A stretch of 64,000 nt of DNA from Furcasterigmium furcatum (taxonomy: Eukaryota > Ascomycota > Sordariomycetes > Glomerellales > Plectosphaerellaceae): positions 64,862 to 128,861 of the forward strand of contig BCIA01000004.1 of the NCBI GenBank assembly GCA_001599815.1, given 5' to 3'. Shown here in pieces: positions 44,331 to 56,131 of this stretch. Within the stretch, counting starts at the first letter, position 1. Each line of letters starts with the position of its first letter. A program made the translations under genes and the position numbers. Under the pieces are notes generated by a model. It made no database searches and was not told the DNA's origin. It saw nothing but the letters and a program-made list of their open reading frames with translations.

Positions 44331-47300
44331 CTACCAGCCCTGTCCCGGGCTGCGAGTGTTCTTTCGTCCTCCACGGAAATAGTCGTACTGGGCAGGATCG
44401 CCGGCATCGGGACTGTCGTTGACATCTCCCTGAGGAAGGCCGCTGTACCCTCTCGGGCCTCCGCCGAGGGCTCCTGTCGTGGGGCCGCCCTGAGCAGGCT
44501 CCATTCTGTAGCTGTCGACGCTGCGATCCCTCGACGCGCCCCGGCCGTATGCGTCTCCCGCACCCATGCCCGCCGCATCGTAGACTAATGCAGTGTCGCT
44601 ACCATTGGCATTAGCGTACAGAGGGCTGCGCGCCCTGCCAACGTCGTACGTCGAAGGCGGCGCGAAAGGAACATTGGGCCCGGGTGACGTGCGGCCTGAG
44701 CCGTAGCCCGAGGCAGTAGGCGAGGGCCGGTATGCGGAAAAGTCGGTCGTGCTGCTCTTCTGGAGCTTGCGATGGCCTCCAGTCATGCCACCGGTGGGGG
44801 TACCTGGGCGCGAGTAGTCCGAATCGCCCGCGATCGAGCTTGGTGTGCCGGGGCGCATGATGTCCCGATCATGCCCGAAGATCTCGCCTTGGCCGTGCTC
44901 CTCGGCGAATTCGGGGCGGTTCTTGAAGTGCTCAAAGTCCATCTGAGAGTCGGACACGAATTCGAACCCGGGGACGTTAGCCGACTTGCCAGGCTTGCCG
45001 GCGCGCATTGGATCGAGGGCGAACGTGTCCGAGTATCCGGAGACGCTCATCACATCTGCACCGCTGCCAGCCTCCCTGCCGTCTGTCAAGCGGCCCTTGT
45101 ACACCAGGTGAAGACTGCCCTGCGCCTTTTGGTGAACCATGGGCGTGATGAGCGGCTTGTAGAGAGCGGGATGACCAAACCGCGACGCCAGCCTCTCGCT
45201 ACGCAGACGCTGCTCTTTCTGGTTCCCGCTTTCGGGGTGCTTCGCAACGTTGAGCGTCGAGTAGTACCGAATCTTATCGTCGAACTGGCGCGCGCAGATG
45301 AGCTTGAAGATGATCAGGATGAAGGGCAAGGGTGCTACGGCGATGGCATGGGTGTGCATTCCGAAGTCGCCGCGAACCCAGCAGGTGAGGAAGACAACCA
45401 GATTTCCCATGATGGTCGCGAAAATGAGACGGTTGAAGAGCACGCGCCAGAACAAGCCCCCAGACTCGGTCTTCGTCACGAAGATGTAGAGCAGCAGGTA
45501 CTTCTTCAGCCAGACATCGATGGCGAAGTACAGTGCCACCGCGGGTAGGGTGATGGGCTGGATGCCGGCAAAGCAGAGGCCGATGGTAGTATAGTATAGG
45601 AAATAGTTGTAGTAGGATGCGTAGTCGAAGGCAGGCGGTGCGGTGAGCTCGATCAGCTCTCGGGGAGTCGGGCTCGAGAACTTGCGGACGAAGAAGCTGT
45701 AAACGAGCGTCCACAGCTGCGCCAGGTCAATGGCAGCACCGAGTTGACGCTGCAGAAGCCAAGAGACCCAGAACGGGCTGACGGCGCACAAAGCATTGAA
45801 GAAGGCAACGCCGATGTTCGCCTGGATGATGGCCTGCCAGGCATCGGCACCCTTGTCCGTCTGCTCGCGGACACCTGCGATGAAGGACCAGACGGCGCTG
45901 AAGAGGGAGAAGACGATGAGGTTGTTGAAGACGAAGAATGCGTAGAGCTTGCCAAGCACGTGTCTCTCGCGGCCTGTTTTGGTCTGATCTCCCGCCTTCA
46001 TGGAGAGGCGGCGGAAGATGATGGGGAGCACGAGGAAGACGAGAGACATGATGGCAGGAGAAGCAATACCCTGGACCACACTCCAGAATCCCTGGTTGCG
46101 TATAAGCTCCGTGTTGAATGCCGGCCAGACCTTGCCCAGGTTTCGCAGGTTGACGAGGAAGATGGCGATTCCCGCATTGGGCACGATCCACACGAACGTG
46201 AGGAGCGCGATCCACAGGTTGTTGATGAAACGTCTCCAGTTCCGCGTCTTCTTGTCGAGGACCATGTTGTTCCAGATGACGTCGTTGGGGCGAGGGGCCA
46301 GCTTGATCGTGGAGCCGGCCGGATGCTTCTTGCGGCAAGCATACGCGATGTTGTGTGCCTCGGAGATGTCGGAGTAGCTCGCGAAGCCGTAAGGCTTGGT
46401 GCTGCGCTTGTCGACGCTGAGGCGGACCTCCTTGATCTCTACTTCAAGCTGCTTGATTCTCTGCGTGAGGTAGTCGATCGCGTCCACCTTGTGTCCCTTG
46501 GGGTATGTCGAGTACGAGGGGTCCTTCTTGGACGGCTTGCAGGTGGGTCTCGCAGCGGGAAGCTGAGCGGGATTCTTCATGTACTTGGCCAGCACACTCT
46601 CCAGCTTGCGGACGGACTTTTCGTGCTGGGCGATGAGGTCGGGCAGGTCCTTGACGTTGCGGGCAACGGCGGTGCGGGAGAAGGAGGAACTCGGGACGAC
46701 TTCGTCGATGATTCTGGCGATGCCCTCGTCGGAGCAGCGGTCCTTGGGAATGTCGTAGAGCTAGATCCCTGGTCAGCATCTGTCCAAACGGGCAAAAAGA
46801 GACGCCCGGCGGGAGGGTGGCACCCACCATGAGTGTCCTCGCGTGCAGGCTGTTCTGGTACTCCTCGCTCTCGAAGTAGCGGCGGCGAAGATGCAGGACC
46901 TTCTTAGTGTTCCACCACAAGAAGAACATGATTGTCACGTTGATGAGGTAGGCGACGACGACCTGCCCCCATATGGCATTGCCCCAGACGTTCAGAGGGG
47001 TCAGTAGACCCATCCACTTGCGGTCTGTGACGTAGTCCGCGACATTGGTGACGTGGATGGGGACCAGAATGCCGATTCCGAAGAGCGAAATGACGAGGAA
47101 GATATTCCTCAGCATGGTGATGAAGCGCATGAAGATAGCAGCGTCCATGCCGGCGTGCTGGATGAACTCATATTCGGTGGTCTTCCAGATGGGCGTGACC
47201 CAGGACCACCAGCTGCGGCCGATGGGCGGCGGAGCGTGCTTCTCGTCGGCATGCTTGAGTTTTGGCGCGTAGACTGACTGGTTGTATGGTCGTAGGAAGG

Positions 47301-47542
47301 AGAAGGCGAGGCCGAGGCCAACCGTGAAGCCGAGCGATGTGCCGAGGGCGGCCCAGAAGGAGTTGGCTTGCAGCTGTGGAGGAAGAATTCGTCAGTATCC
47401 GGTCAGGTCGCGGGAGGACCACGGGAGCCAAACATACCTGACTGGCAAAGGGGTCCTGGAGCAAGTCGAGGAGCTCCCGGCCGGCATCAAACTGTTCGGG
47501 TTCCTGTCGGGCGTGCAGGATTCTCGACAGAAGAGTGTCCAT
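44331..47542 (-). CDS. Calcium-permeable stress-gated cation channel (CSC1/OSCA/TMEM63, RSN1/PHM7 family)
   Basis: Exons on the minus strand are 47542-47438, 47373-46828 and 46760-44331, giving 1026 aa. The RSN1 N-terminal membrane region (about residues 37-175) has three helices, including FWAALGTSLGFTVGLGLAFSF and FLVISLFGIGILVPIHVTNV. A cytosolic 14-3-3-like loop follows, then the ~9-helix pore region (about residues 390-700: LWIALLTFVWIVPNAGIAIFLV, FWSVVQGIASPAIMSLVFLVLP, FFVFNNLIVFSLFSAVW, YTTIGLCFAGIQPITLPA). The last ~300 residues are a disordered Gly/Ser/Pro/Arg-rich tail. Family members are osmosensitive or mechanosensitive channels or lipid scramblases in the plasma or internal membranes. 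Intron positions and length are typical for fungi. Confidence 0.93.
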
Positions 47543-49743
47543 GGCTGAACGATGGAGGTCGCTCGCTCAGGGGAGCGGGCGGTTCTTGTCGGTTCCGCCT
47601 GCAAAACTATCGTGGCACGTGCGACCCGGACGACGATGGAGATGGATGTATAGTGGTGAGATCGGTTCGTGTCCGCCACGCAGCCGAGGAGCGCACGAGG
47701 ATGTGGTTCGCCTGTGTTGGCGGTCGTGGAACGGAGGGAAACAAGCGAGCGTAGAGAAGAGGAATGCAATGCCGCCTCCGCGATGACGTGGAATCAAAGG
47801 CGAGAGTCTGGCGGACAATGAGGCGTGTTTGTCGTAGAACGAGTGGAATGTCTGCTCGGGGCTGAGTCTAGGAAAATCAGGCGCACGACAAAGAGGCGAC
47901 GGGATCGAGAAAGGAGGACATTGTAGGACGTAGGACGAAGGTGATAGGGCATAAGGCACGCGGAGATGCAAGACGGACCAGGGCCAGGCCATGCATCATG
48001 TTGAGCATCAAATCGGGGAGGCCCACGGGCGGATGGGTCCTCCCCGGCCATCTTGCCATCACTGGCGACGCTACTGCTGGGAGTGACGTGCCAGTGCAGT
48101 GCCAGGCAAACCAGGCAAGCCAGGCCAGGCCAGGGCGGGCAGGAACACGGGCCCGCCGCGATGGTCAGGGCATCCCGGGCCCACTTCCCACTCCACTGCT
48201 GTCGTCGTCAGCGCCAGCGGCGGCAGGTACTTCTCGCCCGTTCGATCCCCTGAACGGTACCTGCGATGCCTCCCGCTGAGGTGCTTCCAGTTCGGATGGA
48301 TTGGGCGGTATTCCAGATACGAAACCGCCGCGCAGGGTACTCCACACCACCCCCTTTGTTCGATGCCTTCTTTTTTCCCCTGGCCGCCGGAACGGTCCAT
48401 CATCTGTAACGGCCAGGGGTAAGCGGTTGGAAAAACCCTTCGGCCGTGGAGGGACGCTAGCTGTCAACCATTCTCAATCTGCAAAGGCGCCGGCCTCTCA
48501 GAGCCGGATGTGGGAGTCTGATGGGCCGCGACGACTGGATGTCGACGTCTTGGTCCCTGAAATGGACCCGGCCAGGCCTCGGGGAAAGCCTGGATCCCGA
48601 TGACAGCGATGGATCGTCGCCAGCGAGCGAGTGGCCAATTCTGTCCACACTGAGGAGCGGACCGCCCCACGCATGGTCTGTCGCTCGCTCGCTGCCGTTC
48701 GAGTTCCGATCCTATTTTTGCCTCGCGGGTGGATGCGGTTGACGGAACTGGGCCTAGCGACATGGAATACGAGAGCGCGTGCTGCGGCAGTGCACCCAAG
48801 CGACCCTCCGTTTATGCAAACAAACCACGAGTCTGCTCTCATGACGACAGGACTGCCTGATACGGAAGAACCTCCTTCTTAACTGGAAAAGACCCTGATT
48901 CCAGTCCGGAGGGCTCCAACCCCGAGCGACGTTAACTGTGAGTCTGCTCCCGGTTAACTGTAGGGAAATCTAAATGCAGAAATGATCGCCGCACATCCAC
49001 GTGACCGCCCGATCGTACCAACAAGGTAGATCTCGTGCTGGAGGTAAACCATCTTATCCTTGTTATAGGCTATAGGCGAATCGCCGTCAGGAACCAAGGT
49101 GATAAGAGGTGCGCCGATAGGGTATGGGTAGGCCTCGGATGATACCTAGTCGCCTACGGGAACGTAGGACGGGACCCTAAAGTCAAAGCTCGGCATCGAG
49201 TCTAGCACCAGAGGGATCTGGGCGACGTCTATTGTTGCGGTGTTGTTGAGTTGAGTTTCTTGGGGCGATTATTGATGGCGGTGGTGCCTCCTTTTGAACA
49301 GGCCAGAAACCAAATTCGACGGCGCGATGCCCAGCCTTGGCCTCAGGGGAAGCAGGCAGCCCGCCCAGCATCGCAACCCATTGAGATTTTAGGTCTGCTC
49401 GGCATCAGGGTCAATAGTGAGTAACGCGCAGAGTCTTCGAAGCTCTAAAGCTTCGTATCTCAAGTTGGACGAGGCCTCTATGACTTCGTAACATATCATG
49501 TCTCGCCCCCGACCTAGAAGGACCCGATGCCCCTTCGAATTATGAGTGCGAACTTATCATCCGTCTTTCCCGCCCTCATTGTGAATTGCACGAGCTATGT
49601 TACCGGCCATGAGCTCATATTCCGGGTCGGGCACGGGCTGATGGCTTCAGAACTGTGAAGAGTATGTGGCTCTGACGGAGTTTGTGGTCCTACTGTATCG
49701 AACAGGTCAAGTTGGTTTTCTCGCTATGCACCACATAGTCTAC
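47543..49743. other. Long intergenic region
   Basis: About 2.2 kb, including the channel promoter; no gene recognised. A CAGG/CCAGG-rich simple stretch occurs at about 48095-48140. Short frames on both strands have no family resemblance. Confidence 0.4.
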
Positions 49744-51057
49744 TTATTCTGTCTGGGTCTGGGGTCTGGCTTGGAAAGCCCCGAGCGCGCCGAGGTAACG
49801 ATCAGGGCGCAGAAACAGCGCCTTCTTCTCGCCTTTGGTCCAATAGTTGATGGCAGCCTGCAGCGTCCGGATGATGAAGCGATGCCCGCCGATGTAGGAC
49901 CCGGCGAAATATATATCCTTCGCTCCGTAGACCTGAGAGTGAAGAAAAGCCAACTGGCCGATGTTGTTGGACATTGCGAACAGCAAAGAGCGGGAGATAT
50001 CGGTCTCTTCGAATTTCGTCTCCCTGTCCTCTTTCTGACCCTGCTCCTCACCGGCACCAGAGACGCCGATGGTGTTGTGAGTGAGGCCTTCTGCTGCCAT
50101 TTCCGCGGAGCGTATGGGGAAGACCTTTCCAAAAGTTGACGCAATGTCTGTTTCTCGGAAACCAATGCCTTTGTAATCGGCGCCATAGATGTCCCTGATG
50201 AGCCTGTCAATGTTGGCGTGGTCACCCTGCTCTGCTTTTTCAAGCATCTCCTCGTATGTTCGGGCGTCGGTAAGCATCGACAGCAGTCCGGTGAGCATTC
50301 CAATGCCCATCGATGAGCCACCGACACGTTCCGAAGAGCCGTCGTGCGAAACCTTCAAGTAGGACACGCCGATTCCAATGTGGACAAGGAGGCATGGATA
50401 TGCATTGGGCGAAGGGTCCACGTCGACCAGAGCATCGGGGGTGAAGGCGAAAATCGACTTGGGCATGTAGGTAATGCAGAAGTGTAGGCCTACAGGCATG
50501 AGCTCAGGCTTCGAGCTCCCATCTCTCGACTGGGGGAGTTGCTTTGTGAGAACAAACCTCTTGCTACGCATTCAGCCTCACTCTCGACTGTTGCATCGAG
50601 CCCCAGAGTTTCTTTCAGCCGCGGACAAAATTGTCGAGCCTCACTTCCGGTCAGTATCACTGCTGTCACCTTGCCATCCGGTGAGGTCTGACTTGCGACC
50701 TGGTCCCCTGGCCAGGCCGCCCGCGTCGTGCGGGACCGAATCAAGTCGTAGCATTCATTGATATCGGATGTTGCGAAAGAAGAGAAGTGCAGGCGACGAC
50801 CCGCTCCCGAGTTTTCTTGAGCCCGATCAGAGTGCACAGCGTGGATCCCCGATGACCCAATCTAGAAGAAGCAGGATTGTCAGCTGAAAAGCCGTTTTCG
50901 CGGGCCAACAAATTGATTCTACCTCGAGACCGAACTGCACTTCGAGATTCAGGGCATCGGGTAAACTAATAGGAGCAGTTGAGGAGTGTTGGTCTAGAAT
51001 GGTTGAATCGGGACAGTCCGGGTCGCGGTCGGCAGAAGGGGGCCAGACATTGGGCAT
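49744..51057 (-). CDS. Divergent pantothenate kinase (type II, PanK/fumble family)
   Basis: Exons on the minus strand are 51057-50923, 50861-50558 and 50489-49744, giving 394 aa. The family phosphorylates pantothenate, the first step of coenzyme A synthesis, in the cytosol. Seen features are FGLEIGSSGIHAV at the ATP-binding start, EAECVARGL with the conserved acidic residue, YPCLLVHIGIGVSYLKV, ERVGGSSMGIGM, DRLIRDIYGADYKGIG, SNNIGQLAFLHSQVYG, IYFAGSYIGGHRFIIRTLQAAINYWTKGEKKALFLRPDRYLGALGAF. Compared with the usual GGSLxKxVYF and GSGVS motifs, it reads SSGIHAVHS and GIGVS, and it is shorter at the N terminus. It may be an accessory paralogue rather than the essential enzyme. The second intron uses a weak donor, GTTTGT. 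Confidence 0.85.
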
Positions 51058-51528
51058 GGTGGACTCCGAGGCATCGCCAGCTTGAGGATGGCGGAGGAGA
51101 CGAGTTCTACATAAAACTGCCCTATTTAAAAGGGGGATCCAGTGAAATTTATATTTCCGGCCTAAACTTGCATGGCAGAGACCGCTTACATCCATGGATC
51201 GTCGGGCCGGTACCGGTGGGACTATTCGAGAATATGCGGTAAGTAGGGCTCGCTCCACAGCTGGGCAGTGCAGCACATCAGTGAAGTCGTCAAATGAGAT
51301 GAATTAGCACCGTTGAAGAAGATTAACCTCGCAAAGTGCGTTTTATACTATGGAAGAAAAAATAGTACACAGCTGTATGCTTTTCATACTCTATTTACCA
51401 ATCTTAACTGTCTAATCTACCAATCTGCAGCGAACCAACATTGTCTCCCAACAGCAAACGTGACACGGGAGCGAGCATGTTGTTCCATCATAGGCGCCTC
51501 TGGGCCACAACACCAACCACGCTGCAAG
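51058..51528. other. Intergenic region between pantothenate kinase and amidase
   Basis: About 470 bp; no gene. The left side is the kinase promoter (TATA-like element at 51124); the right side is the amidase 3' region, which is A/T-rich at 51330-51420. Confidence 0.45.
51124..51132 (-). promoter_or_regulatory. Possible TATA element of the pantothenate kinase gene
   Basis: On the minus strand this reads CTTTTAAATA, about 66 bp upstream of the start codon. Plausible position, imperfect consensus. Confidence 0.4.
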
Positions 51529-53566
51529 TTACGAGTCGGCCGTTGAGATGTCCTTGGCGTTCGCCTCGCTCAGAAGGTCCATGATCACCTTGCCAACGGC
51601 GATACACCTCTCCTCTCCATACTTTCCACACGTAATCTGCACCCCGACAGGCAATCCTTGTACCAAATCAAAGTCGTCTGGATGCATTTGATTTAGTCAA
51701 TAGCCTCTTCGCAGTCCTGCAGACAATTTGTGTCCATGCACTCACATTGACTTTTGTTGAACTCGTCAGAAGGATTTCTGCCCTGGTGATCCTGCCAGTC
51801 CTGGGGGGCAGGTTGATCAAGCTCTTGTGAGACCGTCGTCACCGGAAGAGCGAGGGCCGCCCAGTCCAGAACGTTGTACAAGCTCGTGTAGCCAACGTAC
51901 TGGTGCGATTTCACCCAGGTCCACGGCTTGTATCCCACCCAGGGAGTCACCGGCGAGACTATGGCGTCGAGGCCTGAACCGTGCCAGCGTCGGAGATAGT
52001 TGGCTTCAAACTCATACTTGTCCGCATGTACCTGCCGTGACAAGTTAGCGAGTCTGGTCCATTTTGGATAGAATGCCGGTGGTATCTGACCTGATGAGAT
52101 TCTGCTGTCGTTAGTAGGTTCTTCGAGGTGCCTACCAGCATTCCCTCAATCAAAGGCTCCCCAGAAAGGGCGCGGTTTCTCTGAGCGGCAGCTCCCCCAT
52201 CAGACAGGATCGCCTTCTCAAAAATGTCGTATGCTTCTGAATTAGAGGAAGCGTCCCATGGAATGACTGAAATGAAACTGTCAGCATTGCATATTCAGAA
52301 CTTTTACTGCTAGCACTCCAGTCTCTTTCGTACCTTCGTGGCCTGCGGCGTTCAGAACGGCAACAACGCGCTCGACGGCACGCGCAATCGGGGGCTGGGG
52401 CTTGACTCTCCCGTCATCGATGACGAAGCCCACCCTGAGCTTCTTGACTGGCGGAAGGGCACAATCCTGCTGCTGCCACTGAATCTTGGAGACGTAGGGG
52501 TCCGAATCCCAAGGCTTGGACTGGGATAAAGCCTGCATGTAGGTCTCGATATCCTCAAGGCGCGAAGCGATGGGGCCGGCGGTTGGGAGAATAAAAGTCT
52601 GTCGAAGGCTCGGAGGCTGTCAGCTAGGTAGGTCTATGAACAGGTACTGAAAGAAATGCTTGAGGTCCTCACCCTCCACGTGGATACGGGTGCCTGGAAA
52701 CCGTAGGAGACAGTCCGAACAGGCCACACAGGGCAGCGGGAATCCTCACCGATCCTCCAATATCAGTTCCTATGCCGAGCGGGCTCCCTCGGAATGCGAC
52801 TAGAGACGACTCGCCTCCGCTACTGCCACCGGAGATCAAATTTCGGTTCAAAGTATTGACACACTGTCCAAAGACATAGTTGTTGGAGTCGGACATCTTC
52901 AACCCGGGTTGTAAGCCAAACTGACATTCGCCACGGGCAGGAGGGTCGTAGGGAACAGATCTTACCATCAGAGATTGTGGAACATTGGTCTTGACGTAGA
53001 GAACCGCTCCAAGTTTCCTCAACGAATACGCTGTGCTGGAGTCTTCTGCAACTGGCCTGTCGATCAAACCAGCCCATCCTGTCTGATATTAGTACGGTCT
53101 CCATACTTTTTGTTGAGAGGAGTTTACTACCCAGGGTAGAGTCCACGCCCTTGATGCCAACGCAGTCTTTGACACTGACAGGGAGACCGTGCAAGGGGCC
53201 CACGGTCTTTCCCGTGGTGGCTAGCGCGTTGTCGAGCTCGATGGCACGCGCAAAGGCCTCGTCGAAGAAGATCTCCGTCAGGCAGGTCGTGAGTTGATGC
53301 GCGAAAGCTGCCCTCTTCGCAAAGGCCATGGCGACTTCGAGGGCCGAAAGCTCCCGTTTCGCCATCTTTGCCAAGAGCTCGGCCACGCCGAGGCGCTCGG
53401 TGATTTCAAGCTCCTTAGGGGTTAGAAGGTGACAATCCCGGATATAGTCCAGTGCGTTGGGAACCGAGTCGACAGCCGGGATGTTGGCCAGCCGCCACGG
53501 CACCGGGATCGCGTCGAACTGGCGAGCGCGCTTGTCCGCCGCCTGGTCAAGATAAGTAACAGCCAT
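51529..53566 (-). CDS. Amidase-signature family amidase (acetamidase-like)
   Basis: Exons on the minus strand are 53566-53131, 53078-52966, 52896-52673, 52608-52334, 52266-52091, 52031-51746 and 51677-51529, giving 552 aa. The Ser-cisSer-Lys triad is visible: Lys133 in LPVSVKDCVG, the cis-Ser near 208 in SGGSSGGES, and nucleophile Ser232 in GTDIGGSVRIPA. Other family parts are GPLHGLP, TNVPQSLM, NNYVFG, LPTAGPIASRLEDIETYMQAL and DAIVSPVTPWVGY, and the C-terminal DFDLVQGLPVGVQITCGKYGEE. It should hydrolyse an amide to acid and ammonia in the cytosol. It is close to fungal acetamidase-type and general amidases of about 530-560 aa. It lies next to a Zn2Cys6 regulator in a possible catabolic cluster. 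Confidence 0.93.
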
Positions 53567-53959
53567 GGCTAATAGATGCAAGGCAAATAAGAACTGCGAA
53601 GAGGATGATGGATTTGATAACACCTCAAAGTTCCCGATGATTATATAGTGGGCGACTTTGCGATCGTGGCGTGAAAGGATATATAGGAAGGGCAACAGAT
53701 AGAAGGGTAGAAACTTTTAGCAACGGGGGGAAGTTGTTCGGAAACTAAACATTTCGCCGATGATAACGCGGCATGTCATAAGCATGTAGGGACAAACTTA
53801 CGTCTCCAGGTCTTCTCTTGCGTTCCGAAACACTTCCGAAAGGGGAAACCGATCAGGGCAGATATACCGACTCGTTTCCCCGCAAAACTCGAGCGTTGGT
53901 CGGCCGGAGAGTAGAAGTACTAAGTGGCAGAACCGTGACTCGTTTCCTATCTAGGAAAG
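53567..53959. other. Amidase promoter and 3' flank of the regulator
   Basis: About 390 bp with no gene. A TATA box lies at 53641. The rest is unremarkable. Confidence 0.45.
53641..53648 (-). promoter_or_regulatory. TATA box of the amidase gene
   Basis: On the minus strand this reads CTATATAA, about 75 bp upstream of the amidase start codon at 53566. Confidence 0.5.
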
Positions 53960-55463
53960 TTATGCCACACACCCGACATCGGCCACCAGCCCTTTGGATC
54001 TCCAAATCTCTTCACACTGGCCCAAGACTCCCGAATACCGGGGGAAGCCTCCTGCTTGACAGTTCCTCCAGTACTCGCTCAGGAGCCTACATTGTTGTGG
54101 AGAGACCGTGTGCATCGCTGCCAGGAAGGCGGGTTTTGCCATGTGCGCGTAGAAGCGGGAGGACGAGGAGCAAGCAGGGAGGATGTGGCAAATCCTTTCG
54201 ACGGCGCACTGCACTGTCGTGTGCCATGGTTCGTCCGCCGTTCCCCTGGTCTCTCCACGACTGTCCCCGGTTCCCGGCCATGTGAAGACAGCTATTGCTG
54301 CTGCGCAGCGCCATGCGTCCCTGCATCTTCCCCGGGGTGTGGTCTCCAGCCCAAGCTGGAGGAGATGGCCGGTTGTCCGGTCTCTCAAATCAAGCTCCTG
54401 CTCTAATTCCCGTCCGTCGTGCGTCTTTGCCAAATCGACGAACAGCTGAAATGTCTCCGGGGAGCAGCCAACCGAGGTGAAGAGATCCTCGGAAATCAGG
54501 TCTCGATGCCAGTCGAGGAATATCAGCGCATGGTCTCCATCTCCGTCACTCTCGGTGAGCTGCCTGATGACAGCGCCCGTAGTGTCCCACCAACAAAAGT
54601 ACGCCATCATCTCGGAGAGACCAGTGACACCACGCGATAGTGCCTCGAATTTCTCGCGACTATGGCAGTGGTAGTCCAGGAGGGACCGGGCGCCGCGTAG
54701 ATGTCGTTGCCAGTGCCCAAATGTCCCGTCCGAGGCAACTTCGAAGAATGCGAACGCTAGCATGCCGACAAAGGCAACCGGGTCGGCAGTCTTGACGGCC
54801 TGGCTCAGGCAGTTGAGCGCAGCCAGCTGATGGACCTCGGCAGTATCTTCATCCAGCGTTGATTCCGAGCGAGACTCGTTGCCTGGGTCCGGACCATGGC
54901 GTTCGGATACAGTAGCGTCTGTGGACATGTGCGCCCGCAGGAAGCCATCTACGCGAGATAGAAGGAGTGGCGAGTTCAAAGCAGTCAGCTGTTGGGACCC
55001 GCCGTCCTTCGCCCAGTCCGACTGCTGGGAAAACTCGAAGCTGCGACAGACGGCTGATAGCTTCTCCAGCAACCAATCACGGCCACCTGCGTTCGTGCTC
55101 GGATCGTCTTGTTTCGCGGGTGACAGACGGAGCTTCTTCGTCGTGCTCGGTTGTAGTCCTGCCTCGGAGGTTGGTTATCTTCGGGCTGCCCGGGGAACTC
55201 CATGTCGGAACATGGCACCAACGGCATAACTTACTGGTACTCGACCTCGCCCTCCCTACGCCGGTCGCTGACACCGCCGGTGCGCAAGCCCAGACAATCC
55301 TCTGCGGATACCCTCCGCATTCCAGCCCGGATTGGACACATGGGAGGCAACGGGGCCTATTCAGGTCACACTTAACGCCTCGGGCTTTACAGCATCGACA
55401 ATCCCGATCTCGGCGGATGCCCCTTAGATTCGCGGGGTTTCGGGCGGACTTGGCCTTTGTCAT
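53960..55463 (-). CDS. Zn2Cys6 transcription factor near the amidase and transporter
   Basis: Exons on the minus strand are 55463-55235 and 55086-53960, giving 451 aa. The zinc cluster is at about residues 22-49 with C-x2-C-x6-C-x6-C-x2-C-x6-C (DCRCCKARGVKCD, RCLPC, LEC). The remaining part is helical with the look of a fungal-specific regulatory domain (LQQLAALNCLSQAVKTADP-like region, AFAFFEVASDGTFGHWQRHL, GLSEMMAYFCWWDTTGA). The 148-nt intron is longer than most here; the join at 55235/55086 is set by frame and by the RDWLLEKLSAVCRSFEF continuation. The gene lies between an amidase and an MFS transporter, as a cluster-specific activator would. Confidence 0.86.
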
Positions 55464-56131
55464 TCTGTAGAGAGGCTATTCAGAGCCAGGGTGAAGTCAA
55501 GGGAATGGGGGAAAGTGTCTGGGGTGACAAGGGAGGCAATTGGTTTCTTAATGAGGCAAGCAAAGAGTCGAATGTAGTCCAGCCGGAATGAACCTGGGGG
55601 CGGCCACCTCGGATATCAATCCGCTAGGACCTCATTGCTTGCTCGATTAGGAAAGGAATCGGAGAACTCCGGTGCCACTCGGTGGCACGTTCCGGAACTC
55701 TAGTGGCCTCTGATACTCGATCGTTATCTTTTTGCTGCCATCGTACTCCCTGACTGACTCGGGGATAGGCTTATCTTAGAATGGCCCAGCGTCACCCCTA
55801 GCTTACGGAGAACGCTAACCCTCGACTTTTGCGGAGAGCTAGCACGATTGACTGCCTGACTGAGAAGGGAATTAGGACCCGACCAACTGGAACCATCCAT
55901 AGATGGATCCGTCGGAGGTGATTTGGAGCTGGGCCACGGGACATTGCACCGATGGCCAGAGCACGCCGTTAGACACCACCTCGAAACCAGAGATACCTTC
56001 CGGTCTACTTAGATCGCGCAGGCGGTGCTTCGAGCAAAGGATATATTATGAGCGGTTCTGTCCTCACTCTTTTGCCCTCTTGACTGAGCTCACATACAAG
56101 CTACATCAACCACTCAAATCTCACTCTCACC
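55464..56131. promoter_or_regulatory. Divergent promoter, Zn2Cys6 regulator / MFS transporter
   Basis: About 670 bp between the two divergent start codons. No gene seen. Several CGG triplets occur, as in targets of Zn2Cys6 proteins, but none forms a clearly conserved palindrome. Confidence 0.4.

Noticed and set aside
45744..46832. 362-aa plus-strand open frame
   Set aside because: Antisense shadow of the CSC1-type channel gene, whose protein is clearly recognisable on the minus strand.
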